Shown here piece after piece: positions 45,910 through 54,508 of a stretch of 64,000 nt of DNA. This stretch comes from Nocardioides sp. Root122. GTDB lineage: Bacteria > Actinomycetota > Actinomycetes > Propionibacteriales > Nocardioidaceae. The notes beneath the pieces were generated by a model. The model was not told the origin of the DNA, ran no database searches, and saw nothing but the letters and a program-made list of their open reading frames with translations. Position 1 is the stretch's first letter, and every line of letters starts with the position of its first letter. Location: the NCBI RefSeq assembly GCF_001425025.1, contig NZ_LMDE01000013.1:191934-255933 (forward strand), written 5' to 3'. Both the position numbers and the translations under genes were made by a program.

Positions 45910-47079
45910 TCAGGCCTGGTGGGCGAGCTCGGCGGCCTTGTCGGCCGCGCCGTCCATCGTGTCGACCTGGGTGACCAGCGGGTGGTTGAGCTCGTCGAGG
46001 ATGCGGCGTCCCTCCTCGACGTTGTTGCCGTCGAGGCGGACGACGAGGGGCTTGCTCTCCTTGTCGCCGAGGATCTCCAGGGCGCCCTTGATGCCGTTGG
46101 CCACCTCGTCGCACGCGGTGATGCCACCGAAGACGTTGACGAAGACGCTCTTGACCTGCGGGTCGTTGATGATCACGTCGAGGCCGTCGGCCATCACCTG
46201 GGCGTTGGCGCCGCCACCGATGTCGAGGAAGTTGGCGGGCTTGACGCCACCGTGTGCCTCACCGGCGTAGGCGACGACGTCGAGGGTGCTCATCACGAGG
46301 CCCGCGCCGTTGCCGATGATGCCGACCTGACCGTCGAGCTTGACGTAGTTGAGGCCCTTGTCCTTGGCCTTCGACTCCAGCGCGTCGGCCTCCTCGCGGA
46401 TCTCGAACTGCGCGTGGTCGGGGTGGCGCACCTCGGAGGCGTTCTCGTCGAGCGAGACCTTGCCGTCGAGGGCCTCCAGCTTGTCGCCCTCGAGGCGGGC
46501 CAGCGGGTTGACCTCGACGAGGGTGGCGTCCTCCTGGACGTAGACCTGCCAGAGGCTCTGGACCATCTCGATGGCCTGGTCGCGCAGCTCGGCGGGGAAC
46601 TTGGCCTCGTCGACGATCGCGGCGGCCTTCTCCGGCGTGACGCCCTCGAGCGCGTTGATCGGGATCTGCTTCACGGCGTCGGGGTTGGTCTTGGCGACCT
46701 CCTCGATCTCCACGCCGCCCTCGACCGATGCGATGCACAGGTGCGAGCGGTTGGAGCGGTCGAGCAGGAAGGAGAAGTAGTACTCCTCGACCGGCGGCGT
46801 CGCCGGGGTCACCAGGACGCGGTTGACGCGCAGGCCCTTGATCTCCATGCCGAGGATGTCGCGGGCGTAGGACTCGGCCTCGTCGGCGGTCTTCGCGATC
46901 TTCACGCCACCGGCCTTGCCACGGCCGCCGGCCTTGACCTGCGCCTTGATGACCGTGACGCCGCCCATCTCCTCTGCGGCGGCCCGAGCGGCCTCGGGCG
47001 TCTCGGCGACGACCCCCAGCGTGGTTGCGACTCCGTGCTTGGCGAAGAGCTCCTTCGCCTGAAATTCCATCAGGTCCAC
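45910..47079 (-). CDS. sucC: ADP-forming succinate--CoA ligase subunit beta
   Basis: 389 residues from the GTG at 47079 (VDLMEFQAKELFAKHG). I prefer this to the ATG three codons on because AAAGGA lies 11 bases upstream of the GTG. The ATP-grasp domain includes IKAQVKAGGRGKAGGVKIAK and GLRVNRVLVTP; DATLVEVNPLARLEGDKLEA carries the metal ligands; GIIGNGAGLVMSTLD and FVNVFGGITACDEVANGI belong to the C-terminal CoA-ligase domain. Divergent from the photolyase gene across 130 bp; a TAGGGT -10-like element (47133-47138, minus strand) is the only promoter hint. Confidence 0.96.
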   Translation of the reverse strand: MDLMEFQAKELFAKHGVATTLGVVAETPEAARAAAEEMGGVTVIKAQVKAGGRGKAGGVKIAKTADEAESYARDILGMEIKGLRVNRVLVTPATPPVEEYYFSFLLDRSNRSHLCIASVEGGVEIEEVAKTNPDAVKQIPINALEGVTPEKAAAIVDEAKFPAELRDQAIEMVQSLWQVYVQEDATLVEVNPLARLEGDKLEALDGKVSLDENASEVRHPDHAQFEIREEADALESKAKDKGLNYVKLDGQVGIIGNGAGLVMSTLDVVAYAGEAHGGVKPANFLDIGGGANAQVMADGLDVIINDPQVKSVFVNVFGGITACDEVANGIKGALEILGDKESKPLVVRLDGNNVEEGRRILDELNHPLVTQVDTMDGAADKAAELAHQA

Positions 47080-47209
47080 GAGGTGACCAGTCCTTTTCGT
47101 CTTGCGAACAGTGGCGGGGATTCCCTCTCGGCACCCTAGACCTGTCCGGCCGGGTGGCACGAGGTCGGGTGAGCGTGGTGGTGGTCACCCCGGCGCTACG
47201 TTGAGGAGC

Positions 47210-48532
47210 ATGCCTTCCTCGAGCTCCTCGGTGATGTGGTTCCGGCGCGACCTGCGGGTGCGCGACAACCCGGCGCTCCTCGCCGCGCTCGAGGAGGGGT
47301 CCGTCCAGGCGCTCTTCGTCCTCGACCCCGCCCTGTGGTCGGGCGCCGGTCCCGCCCGACGCGCCTGGCTCGCGGCGAACGTCCTCGCGCTCGCCGAGCG
47401 GATCCCGCTGAGCATCCACCACGGCGACCCGCGGGAGGTGGTGCCGCGCGTGGCCGGTGAGCGCCGGGTGCACGTCTCGGCCGAGACGACGCCCTACGGC
47501 GTGCGGCGCGACCGCGCGGTCGGTGGGTCCGTCGACCTCGTGCCCACCGGGTCGCCGTACGCCGTCGGGCCGGGGCGCGTGCTCAACGGCAGCGGCGGCC
47601 CCTACCAGGTGTTCAGCGCCTTCGCCCGGGCCTGGCGCGAGCACGGGTGGCCCGAGCCGGCCGCGACCCCGCGCTCCCCCGACCTCGTGGCCGCCGACTC
47701 CCGGGCGACGGCGGTCGAGATGCTGGAGAAGGCGGTCGCTGATGCACCGTTCGAGCTGCCGGGGGCCGGCGAGGAGGCGGCCTGGCGGCGGTGGCGGTCC
47801 TTCCGCGCCGACGGCCTGCGCGACTACCCCACCGCACGCAACCGCCCCGACCGCGACGGCACGTCCCGGCTCTCCCCCTACCTCCACCTCGGCGTGCTGC
47901 ACCCGCGCTCGCTGCTCGCCGAGATCGACCACTCCTCGACCTATGCCGATGAGCTCGCGTGGAGGGAGTTCTACGCCGACGTGCTCTGGCACCACCCGGA
48001 GTCGGCGTGGGCCGACCTCAAGCCCGCGCTGCAGGGCATGCGCTACGACGACCCCGAGGACGCGATCGAGGCGTGGCGCACCGGCACCACCGGCTTCCCC
48101 ATCGTGGACGCCGGGATGCGACAGCTGCGCGAGACCGGCTGGATGCACAACCGGGTCCGGATGATCACCGCCTCCTTCCTGACCAAGGACCTCCACGTGT
48201 GGTGGCCGGTGGGCGCCAAGCACTTCCTCGAGCAGCTCATCGACGGCGACGTCGCCTCCAACAACCACGGCTGGCAGTGGGTGGCCGGCACCGGCACCGA
48301 CGCCTCGCCGTACTTCCGGGTCTTCAACCCGATCACCCAGGGACTGAAGTTCGACCCCCAGGGCGACTACGTGCGCCGCTGGGTGCCCGAGCTCGACCAC
48401 CTGCCCGGCAAGGCCGCCCACGAGCCGTGGAAGTCCGACACCGGCTACGAGCAGGACTACCCGCTGCGGATCGTGGACCACGCCGACGAGCGCACGGAGG
48501 CCCTCGAGCGCTACCAGGCCGCGCGCGCCTGA
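47210..48532 (+). CDS. phr: deoxyribodipyrimidine photo-lyase
   Basis: 440 residues from the ATG at 47210; GAGGAG sits unusually close to this ATG, and an ATG eight codons further (MWFRRDLRV) is an alternative. The antenna domain begins VMWFRRDLRVRDNPALLAAL. The FAD domain has the conserved LSPYLHLGVLHPRSLLAEI, ADELAWREFYADVLWHHPES, WMHNRVRMITASFLTKDLHV, GDVASNNHGWQWVAGTGTDA and YFRVFNPITQGLKFDPQGDY segments. It repairs UV-induced pyrimidine dimers using light. Class I CPD-type is likely, although related photolyases cannot be excluded. Confidence 0.94.
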   Translation: MPSSSSSVMWFRRDLRVRDNPALLAALEEGSVQALFVLDPALWSGAGPARRAWLAANVLALAERIPLSIHHGDPREVVPRVAGERRVHVSAETTPYGVRRDRAVGGSVDLVPTGSPYAVGPGRVLNGSGGPYQVFSAFARAWREHGWPEPAATPRSPDLVAADSRATAVEMLEKAVADAPFELPGAGEEAAWRRWRSFRADGLRDYPTARNRPDRDGTSRLSPYLHLGVLHPRSLLAEIDHSSTYADELAWREFYADVLWHHPESAWADLKPALQGMRYDDPEDAIEAWRTGTTGFPIVDAGMRQLRETGWMHNRVRMITASFLTKDLHVWWPVGAKHFLEQLIDGDVASNNHGWQWVAGTGTDASPYFRVFNPITQGLKFDPQGDYVRRWVPELDHLPGKAAHEPWKSDTGYEQDYPLRIVDHADERTEALERYQAARA

Positions 48533-48574
48533 TGTCCGGATACCGACCATTGCGAGCGCTTCCACAAGGAATTT

Positions 48575-48601
48575 GATCGAGGGTTGCACCAACCCGTGAT
48601 C
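48575..48601. terminator. hairpin after the photolyase gene
   Basis: GGGTTG (48581-48586), loop CAC and CAACCC (48590-48595) form a tight stem, flanked by the palindromic pair GATC (48575-48578) and GATC (48598-48601) and followed by a few T residues. It is 43 bp after the photolyase stop. It overlaps the proposed -35 of the next gene, so one of the two readings may be wrong. Confidence 0.4.
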
Positions 48602-48614
48602 TTTCCGTTACAGT
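48585..48614 (+). promoter_or_regulatory. candidate promoter of the M23 peptidase gene
   Basis: TTGCAC (48585-48590) and TACAGT (48609-48614) are separated by 18 bp, and transcription would start about 50 bp before the ATG at 48671. I do not see a c-di-AMP riboswitch, which often precedes cell-wall hydrolase genes in actinobacteria. Confidence 0.4.
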
Positions 48615-48670
48615 CGTGCGCGGTCTTGCCGACCCGACCCCCCTGACCCGGCAGATTGGTAACTACCCCT

Positions 48671-49504
48671 ATGGGAAACCACCGAGCGGAGCGCGCTCCC
48701 AAGCGTCGCGCCACCTCGGCACCGGCTGCACCCACGACCGGCAAGCGTCGGGCCACCCCGCCCCCGCGCCGTTCGATGGTGAGCAGCCTGCCGTCGCTGC
48801 CCCTCGTGGCAGGCGTCGCCGTCCTCGCGATCTCCGCGGGTGGAGCCGTCACCGCCGGCGCGGGAGCGACCTCCCTGGCCTCCTCGGGTGCGTCCCTCGA
48901 TGCCACCAACGCGGTCGGCGCTGCCGGCACCGCCCTCGCCCGCCGTGGCGAGGTCGTGAGCCGCAGCGAGACCCGCGACTCCGACGTCCAGGTCGAGGAG
49001 ACCGACCCCGAGCTCGTCGCGCTGGCCGAGAAGCAGATGGCCGAGCGCGCCGCCAAGCTCGCGGAGATCCGCAAGGAGGCCGAGAAGCAGGCGGCCAAGA
49101 TCAAGGAGAACAAGTGGGTTCTCCCCCTCGCCAGCTACCAGATCACCGCCACCTTCGGTCAGTACGGCCTCTGGGCGAACTACCACACCGGCCTGGACTT
49201 CAACGGCAACACCGGTGACCCGATCATGGCGATCGCCAACGGCACCGTCACCTCGACCGGCTACGACGGCGCCTACGGCAACAAGACCGTGGTGACCCTC
49301 GACGACGGCACCGAGATCTGGTTCTGCCACCAGACCAGCATCTACGTCTCGGTCGGCGACCGCGTCACCGGTGGCGAGGTCATCGGCACCGTCGGAGCCA
49401 CCGGCCACGTGACCGGCTCGCACCTCCACCTCGAGGTGCGCCCCGGCGGCGGCGGCCCTGTCGACCCGTTCCAGGCCTTCGTCGAGCACGGCATCGTCCC
49501 CTGA
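48671..49504 (+). CDS. M23-family peptidoglycan endopeptidase, membrane-anchored or secreted
   Basis: 277 residues from the ATG at 48671 (MGNHRAERAPKRRATSAPA); a TTG 15 bp upstream is less likely. The N-terminus is highly basic, then a hydrophobic segment (LPLVAGVAVLAISAGGAVTA) serves as signal or anchor. A charged helix with repeated Lys/Glu/Ala (about 125-150) links to the LytM domain, where HTGLDFNGNTGDPIMAIANG carries the first His and Asp zinc ligands and GSHLHLEVRPGG the HxH motif. It should cut peptide cross-links in the cell wall. A strong hairpin follows the stop. Confidence 0.9.
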   Translation: MGNHRAERAPKRRATSAPAAPTTGKRRATPPPRRSMVSSLPSLPLVAGVAVLAISAGGAVTAGAGATSLASSGASLDATNAVGAAGTALARRGEVVSRSETRDSDVQVEETDPELVALAEKQMAERAAKLAEIRKEAEKQAAKIKENKWVLPLASYQITATFGQYGLWANYHTGLDFNGNTGDPIMAIANGTVTSTGYDGAYGNKTVVTLDDGTEIWFCHQTSIYVSVGDRVTGGEVIGTVGATGHVTGSHLHLEVRPGGGGPVDPFQAFVEHGIVP

Positions 49505-49531
49505 CCGACGCGCGGAGCGCGTCGGCAGTCA
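49501..49531 (+). terminator. terminator of the M23 peptidase gene
   Basis: CCGACGCGC (49505-49513), loop GGA, GCGCGTCGG (49517-49525) is a perfect 9-bp stem that extends outward through CTGA/TCAG. It begins at the stop codon itself. Confidence 0.75.
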
Positions 49532-49536
49532 GGGGA

Positions 49537-49590
49537 GATTGAGCAAGCCCCGCGGCTGAGGAACGAAGCCGCGACGGGCGCGTCGAAATC
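49537..49590. repeat. REP-like element, second type
   Basis: A 54-bp unit bounded by GATTGAGC and CGTCGAAATC with an internal stem CGCGGCT (49551-49557)/AGCCGCG (49567-49573). Its palindromic build and position between two convergent genes, beside a copy of the 39-bp repeat, fit a dispersed intergenic element. I recall similar sequences in Nocardioides genomes, but only one copy is in this window. Confidence 0.5.
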
Positions 49591-49630
49591 TTCGACCAGT
49601 GGGCGGAGCCGCCGGAGTCGCCCAGACCTT

Positions 49631-49669
49631 GGTTTCGAGGCTCGCTCCGCTCGCACCTCAACCACCGAG
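49631..49669 (+). repeat. 39-bp dispersed repeat, intergenic copy
   Basis: Identical, in reverse complement, to codons 14-26 of mutB, and 30/33 identical to the segment at the mutB/meaB junction. The core CGAGGCTCGCTCCGCTCGCA is an imperfect palindrome. This copy lies 13 bp beyond the end of pcrA, the usual place for such elements, and may act as a transcription or mRNA end signal. Confidence 0.9.
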
Positions 49670-49682
49670 TGGGGTGGTGGCC

Positions 49683-52067
49683 TCAGAGCTTCTCGACCGG
49701 CGCGTAGCGGAGCAGGAGCCGCTTGACGCCCTCGGAGCCGAAGTCGATCGAGGCCACGGACTTCTCCGCGACGCCGTCGACGGCGACCACCGTTCCCAGG
49801 CCGAAGGAGTCGTGCGCGACCCGGTCACCGGGTGCCAGGCTCGGGATCTCGCGCGCGGGCTTGGCCTTGGAGGCGGCGTCGGCGCGCAGCGCGGCGGAGC
49901 TGAAGTTGCGGCGCCCGGCGTCGGTGGGCGTGCCGAGCCGCGTGGAACCGCCACCCGCGTGGTCGGGACGACCCCAGCGGGTCTGCTCCGACGCCGTGCG
50001 CCGCCAGTCGACGAGGTCGACCGGCAGCTCGTCGAGGAACCGGCTCGCGGGGTTGTGGGACGGTGCGCCCCACGCGGACCGGACGAGCGCGCGGGAGACG
50101 TAGAGCCGCTGCTGGGCGCGGGTGAGGCCGACGTAGGCCAGGCGCCGTTCCTCCTCGAGCTCGGGCTGGTCGCCGAGCGAGCGCTGGTGCGGGAAGACGC
50201 CGTCCTCCATGCCGGTGAGGAAGACGACCGGGAACTCCAGCCCCTTGGCCGTGTGGAGCGTCATCAACGTGACCACCCCCGAGTCGTCGCCGTCGGGGGC
50301 GTCGGGGATCTGGTCGGCGTCGGCCACCAGCGCGACCCGCTCGAGGAAGTCGCCCAGCCCGACGGCCACGGTGCCGGCCTCGACGTCGGCCGGGTCTGCG
50401 CTCGGCCCGGGCTGGGGGTCCTCGGCGAACTCGCGGGCCACGGCGACGAGCTCGGCGAGGTTCTCCACGCGGGTGCCGTCCTGGGGGTCGTCGCTGGCCT
50501 CGAGCTCGGCGAGGTAGCCCGAGCGCTCCAGCACCGACTCGAGGATCACGTCGGGGCGCTCATCGGCCTCGACCATCGACTGCAGCTCCTGGATCATCGC
50601 GACGAACGCCTCGATGTTCTTCAGGCTGCGGGTGGCCAGGCCGGGCGCCTCGGCGGCGCGGGTGAGCGCCTCCCAGAAGGTGGTGCGGTCGCGGTCGGCC
50701 AGGGCGGCGACGCAGGCCTCGGCGCGCTCGCCGATGCCGCGCTTGGGGGTGTTGAGCACCCGGCGCAGGGAGATCTCGTCGGCGGTGTTGACCAGCATCC
50801 GGAGGTAGGCCAGGGCGTCGCGGACCTCACGCCGCTCGTAGAAGCGCACGCCGCCGACGACCTTGTAGGGCTGGCCGGTGCGGATGAACACCTCCTCGAA
50901 GACGCGCGACTGCGCGTTGGTGCGGTAGAACACCGCGACGTCGGCGGGCTTGGTGCCGGCGCTGTCGACGAGCTTGTCGATCTCCTCGCTGACGAAGCGG
51001 GCCTCGTCGTGCTCGTCGTCGGAGACGTAGCCGACGATCCGCTCGCCGTCCCCGGCATCGGTCCACAGCCGCTTGGGCTTGCGTCCGCGGTTGTTGCCGA
51101 TGACGGAGTTGGCGGCGGTGAGGATGGTCTGGGTCGAGCGGTAGTTCTGCTCGAGCAGGATCGTGGTGGCGTCGGGGAAGTCCTGCTCGAAGTCGAGGAT
51201 GTTGCGGATGTCGGCACCACGGAAGGCGTAGATCGACTGGTCGGCGTCGCCGACCACCATCAGCTCGCTGGGCTCGACCGACTCCTGGTGGCCCTCCTCC
51301 AGGGACTGTCCGCACAGCTGCTGGATCAGGCTGTACTGGGCGTGGTTGGTGTCCTGGTACTCGTCGACGAGGACGTGCCGGAACCTCCGGCGGTAGAACT
51401 CCCGCACGTCGGGGAACGCCTGCAGCAGGTGGACCGTGGTCATGATCAGGTCGTCGAAGTCGAGGGCGTTGGCCTCGCGCAACCGGAGCTGGTAGGAGGT
51501 GAACGCCTTGGCATAGGCCTCCTCGAAGGAGTTGCGCGCCTCCTTGGCGACGTCCTCGGGGTCGCGCAGCTCGTTCTTCTGGTCGGAGACCCAGTGGAGC
51601 ACTGCGTTGGGCTGGTAGCGCTTGGGGTCGAGCTCGAGGTCACGCAGCACGAGCGTCATCAGCCGCTTGGAGTCGGCGGCGTCGTAGATCGAGAAGTTCG
51701 ACTTGAACCCGATCCGGTCGATCTCCTTGCGCAGGATGCGCACGCAGGCGGAGTGGAAGGTCGAGACCCACATGATCCGGGCGCGCTTGCCGACGAGCTC
51801 CTCGACGCGCTCCTTCATCTCCGCGGCGGCCTTGTTGGTGAAGGTGATCGCCAGGATCGACCCGGGGTGCGCCTTGCGCTCGTTGATCAGCCAGGCGATC
51901 CGTCGGGTGAGCACCCGGGTCTTGCCCGACCCGGCACCCGCCACGACCAGCAGGGGCGCGCCGGCGTGGGTCACCGCCGCGCGCTGCGGCTCGTTGAGTC
52001 CCTCGAGGAGAGGGCTGTCGCGGTGCTCGAAGAGGGCCTGGTCTGCCGGTGCATCTGTGGGGCTCAT
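49683..52067 (-). CDS. pcrA: ATP-dependent DNA helicase PcrA/UvrD
   Basis: 794 residues, typical of actinobacterial UvrD1/PcrA. Superfamily 1 motifs are in order: LNEPQRAAVTHAGAPLLVVA (Q motif), GAGSGKTRVL (Walker A), ITFTNKAAAEM (Ia), LVDEYQDTNHAQY (II), VVGDADQSIYAFRGAD (III), LLEQNYRSTQTIL (IV), VTLMTLHTAKGLEFPVVFLT (V) and EERRLAYVGLTRAQQRLYVS (VI). The C-terminus has the SH3-like GDRVAHDSFGLGTVVAV segment that binds RNA polymerase. It acts in DNA repair and transcription-coupled processing. A -10-like TAGGCT lies about nine bases before the ATG. Confidence 0.96.
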   Translation of the reverse strand: MSPTDAPADQALFEHRDSPLLEGLNEPQRAAVTHAGAPLLVVAGAGSGKTRVLTRRIAWLINERKAHPGSILAITFTNKAAAEMKERVEELVGKRARIMWVSTFHSACVRILRKEIDRIGFKSNFSIYDAADSKRLMTLVLRDLELDPKRYQPNAVLHWVSDQKNELRDPEDVAKEARNSFEEAYAKAFTSYQLRLREANALDFDDLIMTTVHLLQAFPDVREFYRRRFRHVLVDEYQDTNHAQYSLIQQLCGQSLEEGHQESVEPSELMVVGDADQSIYAFRGADIRNILDFEQDFPDATTILLEQNYRSTQTILTAANSVIGNNRGRKPKRLWTDAGDGERIVGYVSDDEHDEARFVSEEIDKLVDSAGTKPADVAVFYRTNAQSRVFEEVFIRTGQPYKVVGGVRFYERREVRDALAYLRMLVNTADEISLRRVLNTPKRGIGERAEACVAALADRDRTTFWEALTRAAEAPGLATRSLKNIEAFVAMIQELQSMVEADERPDVILESVLERSGYLAELEASDDPQDGTRVENLAELVAVAREFAEDPQPGPSADPADVEAGTVAVGLGDFLERVALVADADQIPDAPDGDDSGVVTLMTLHTAKGLEFPVVFLTGMEDGVFPHQRSLGDQPELEEERRLAYVGLTRAQQRLYVSRALVRSAWGAPSHNPASRFLDELPVDLVDWRRTASEQTRWGRPDHAGGGSTRLGTPTDAGRRNFSSAALRADAASKAKPAREIPSLAPGDRVAHDSFGLGTVVAVDGVAEKSVASIDFGSEGVKRLLLRYAPVEKL

Positions 52068-52125
52068 GTCGACCCCAGCCTATGCGGCGGGTGCGACAGG
52101 TGCCGTCCCGCGGTGAGGGTCCGGA

Positions 52126-52479
52126 TCAGGCGTGGACCGGGGACCAGAACACGGCCACTGCGATGTTGGCCAAGGTGAGCACCAACAGGCCGACGTAGAG
52201 GCCCTGCGGGATGCTGGGCTTGCGCATGTTGGCCATCACGAGCACGAGGATCACCAGGCCGATGGCGAACTTCACGCCGATCTTGGCGTGGTCGGGCGAG
52301 CCGAGGCTCTCCAGCACCCCGACGAGCAGCAGGCCGGCGAGGAAGGCCGTGCCGATGCCGTCGCGCATCAGCGAGTTGACCGACTTGGTCTCCTCGCGCA
52401 CCTGGACCAGCAGCCCGCCGAGGAGGGCCGCGTAGCCCAGGATGTGTACGAACAGCAGCACCAGCCGCAGGGTCTCCAT
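52126..52479 (-). CDS. small membrane protein of unknown function
   Basis: 117 residues with four predicted membrane spans: LRLVLLFVHILGYAALLGGL, IGTAFLAGLLLVGVLESLGS, KIGVKFAIGLVILVLVMANM and GLLVLTLANIAVAVFWSPVH. The start is the ATG at 52479. The arrangement and the HILGYAALLGGLL segment are common in actinobacterial integral membrane proteins annotated as hypothetical. No motif assigns a function. It lies between pcrA and a universal stress protein gene on the same strand. Confidence 0.75.
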   Translation of the reverse strand: METLRLVLLFVHILGYAALLGGLLVQVREETKSVNSLMRDGIGTAFLAGLLLVGVLESLGSPDHAKIGVKFAIGLVILVLVMANMRKPSIPQGLYVGLLVLTLANIAVAVFWSPVHA

Positions 52480-52516
52480 GGCGGACACCCTAGTGAGTCG
52501 GGCCGGGCGGGCCGCC

Positions 52517-52966
52517 TCAGCCCTTGCGCCGCTTGCGGGGCGCCGGGCGTACGACGAGCACCGGGCAGGGTGCGTAGTGCTGCACCCGCTGCGCGGTGCT
52601 GCCGACCAGCACGCTGTCGCTGAGCCCACGACCGCCGGCCGCCACGACGACGAGGCCGGCGTCGTACTGCTTGGCGGCCTTGATGATCTCGTTGGCGGCC
52701 GAGCCGCTGCGGATGCGCTTGTGCACCTTCGGGCCCCAGCCGTCGAAGACCGCGGCGACGGTGTCGACAGCACTCTGGGCGGCGTCGCGGAACGAGCCGT
52801 CGAGCCTGCCCTCGGAGAGGTCGTCGGCGAACGCCACCGAGGCGAGCGGCCGGACGACCGCCACGACGGAGACGTCGCTCACCTTGGTCGGGTCGGCGAA
52901 GGACTTCAGGTGCTTGGCGGCGGCCAGCGACTGCCGGGAGCCGTCCGTGGCGACGATGACGTGCAT
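52517..52966 (-). CDS. UspA-type universal stress protein
   Basis: 149 residues from the ATG at 52966, two bases before the permease stop. The fold starts MHVIVATDGSRQSLAAAKHL; the ATP-binding signature G-2X-G-9X-G(S/T) is visible in GGRGLSDSVLVGSTAQRVQH and is followed by YAPCPVLVVRP, so this is an ATP-binding type. The last ten residues are very basic (APRKRRKG). UspA genes are often placed behind transporters as regulatory partners; this one follows the amino acid permease directly. Confidence 0.9.
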   Translation of the reverse strand: MHVIVATDGSRQSLAAAKHLKSFADPTKVSDVSVVAVVRPLASVAFADDLSEGRLDGSFRDAAQSAVDTVAAVFDGWGPKVHKRIRSGSAANEIIKAAKQYDAGLVVVAAGGRGLSDSVLVGSTAQRVQHYAPCPVLVVRPAPRKRRKG

Positions 52967-52967
52967 C

Positions 52968-54410
52968 TCAGACCTCCTGGGATCCGGTGGGGACGTCGTC
53001 GAGGTCGGGCGTGCGGTCGGCCGTGCCCTTGTCGCCGAAGAAGTGCTCGGCGAGGAACAGCACCCCGCCGATCGCGAGCAGCGCCGCGCACCAGAGCAGC
53101 GAGGCCGGGTCGTCGAACACCGTGAACCCGAGGATGGCGAGGTTGCCGATGAGGCCGACGAACAGCAGTGGGGTGTTCGCACGGAAGATGTCGTCGTGCT
53201 CGTCGTGCCCGCGGAGCATGAGGCAGGCGACGATCACCAGCGCGTAGATCGCGAGCAGCAGCACGACCGTCACGGTGGCGAGCCGGCCCACCAGGTCGAT
53301 GCCGCCACCGGCCTCGGTGAGGAGGGTGCCGACAACGAGCAGCAGGCTGACCACGACCCCGCTGAAGATCAGGCCCACCCACGGGCTGCGGCGGGTGACG
53401 TGGACCTTGGCGAAGATGCCGGGGACGACGTCCTCGCGGGCCATGCCGTAGAGGATGCGCGGCTGGGTGACGATCGTGACGAGCGTGGTGTTGGTGATGG
53501 CCACCAGCGCGATGAGGGAGAACAGCGTCGTCATCAGCTCGGTGGAGAACGGCAGGATGCCCGCCTTCACGACCTCGAGCAGGGCCGCGTCGGACTCGGC
53601 GAGCGTGTCGGTCGGCACGGTGAGCGCGGCGGCCATCGAGACCAGGACGTAGACCAGGCCGGCGACGAGCATGCCGCCCACCAGCGAGCGCGGGAACGCC
53701 TTGTAGGGCTCGATGGTCTCCTCGGCGACGTTGACGGTGTTCTCGAAGCCCGTCATCGCGAAGAAGGAGAAGGAGATGCCGGCGAGCACGGCGAGGGCCG
53801 GGCTGCTGTAGTCGCCCCCCGTGTCGATGTGGGTCAGCACGCCGAAGTCCGCGTCGCCCTTGGCCACGTGGACGATGCCGATGACCATGATGATGGCCAG
53901 GCCGGCGGCCTCGACGAAGGTCATCAGCATGTTGATGACCACCGACTCGGTGATGCCGATGTAGTTGACGACGACCAGCACCGCGATGAAGAGCAGCGAC
54001 ACCAGCAGCGCGGGCGGGCCCGACCACAGCTCGGCGAAGTACGACGCGAAGCCCGTGGCGAGCGAGCCGGAGGCGGCCATGCTCGCGGCGAGGAACGACA
54101 CGGTGACGAGGAACGTGAGCGGCCGGCTGCCGAAGGCCTTGTTGACGTAGAGCGAGGCTCCGGCTGCGCGGGGGTACTTCGTCACCAGCTCGGCGTAGGC
54201 CGCACCGGTGATCGCCGCGACGGTCACGCCCAGGGCGAAGGCGATCCAGAACGCGCCGCCCACCGCGGCGGCGACGAGGCCGATCAGGACGTAGATGCCT
54301 GACCCGAGCACGTCACCGAGCGTGTAGAAGAACAGGAGCCGGCCCGTGATGGACCGCTTGAGCTCGCTGTCCTCCTCGTCCGGACGGGGGACGGTGGCGG
54401 TGTCGGCCAC
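52968..54410 (-). CDS. APC-superfamily amino acid permease
   Basis: 480 residues from the GTG at 54410 (VADTATVPRPDEEDSELKRS); an ATG 66 bp upstream is less likely as it adds a non-conserved Arg/Gly-rich leader. About twelve spans are visible. The first span, LLFFYTLGDVLGSGIYVLIG, with its GSGIY motif, is the substrate-binding unwound helix of APC transporters, and AFWIAFALGVTVAAITGAAY and GFENTVNVAEETIEPYKAFP are also typical. The family imports amino acids or related amines. A TTGACA hexamer on the minus strand lies upstream near 54475. Paired with the UspA gene. Confidence 0.88.
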   Translation of the reverse strand: MADTATVPRPDEEDSELKRSITGRLLFFYTLGDVLGSGIYVLIGLVAAAVGGAFWIAFALGVTVAAITGAAYAELVTKYPRAAGASLYVNKAFGSRPLTFLVTVSFLAASMAASGSLATGFASYFAELWSGPPALLVSLLFIAVLVVVNYIGITESVVINMLMTFVEAAGLAIIMVIGIVHVAKGDADFGVLTHIDTGGDYSSPALAVLAGISFSFFAMTGFENTVNVAEETIEPYKAFPRSLVGGMLVAGLVYVLVSMAAALTVPTDTLAESDAALLEVVKAGILPFSTELMTTLFSLIALVAITNTTLVTIVTQPRILYGMAREDVVPGIFAKVHVTRRSPWVGLIFSGVVVSLLLVVGTLLTEAGGGIDLVGRLATVTVVLLLAIYALVIVACLMLRGHDEHDDIFRANTPLLFVGLIGNLAILGFTVFDDPASLLWCAALLAIGGVLFLAEHFFGDKGTADRTPDLDDVPTGSQEV

Positions 54411-54508
54411 GGGGGACTCGCTTCCCGAGAGAGGATGTCGGACCCCGACCCCATCCCCTCGACACCGCGATGTCAAACGTCAACCCACCCCTGGGGGCGC
54501 CGCTCGGG

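Noticed and set aside
48533..48670. Possible c-di-AMP (ydaO-type) riboswitch before the M23 peptidase gene
   Set aside because: The region is only 138 bp and shows none of the conserved segments; a simple hairpin and promoter explain what is visible.
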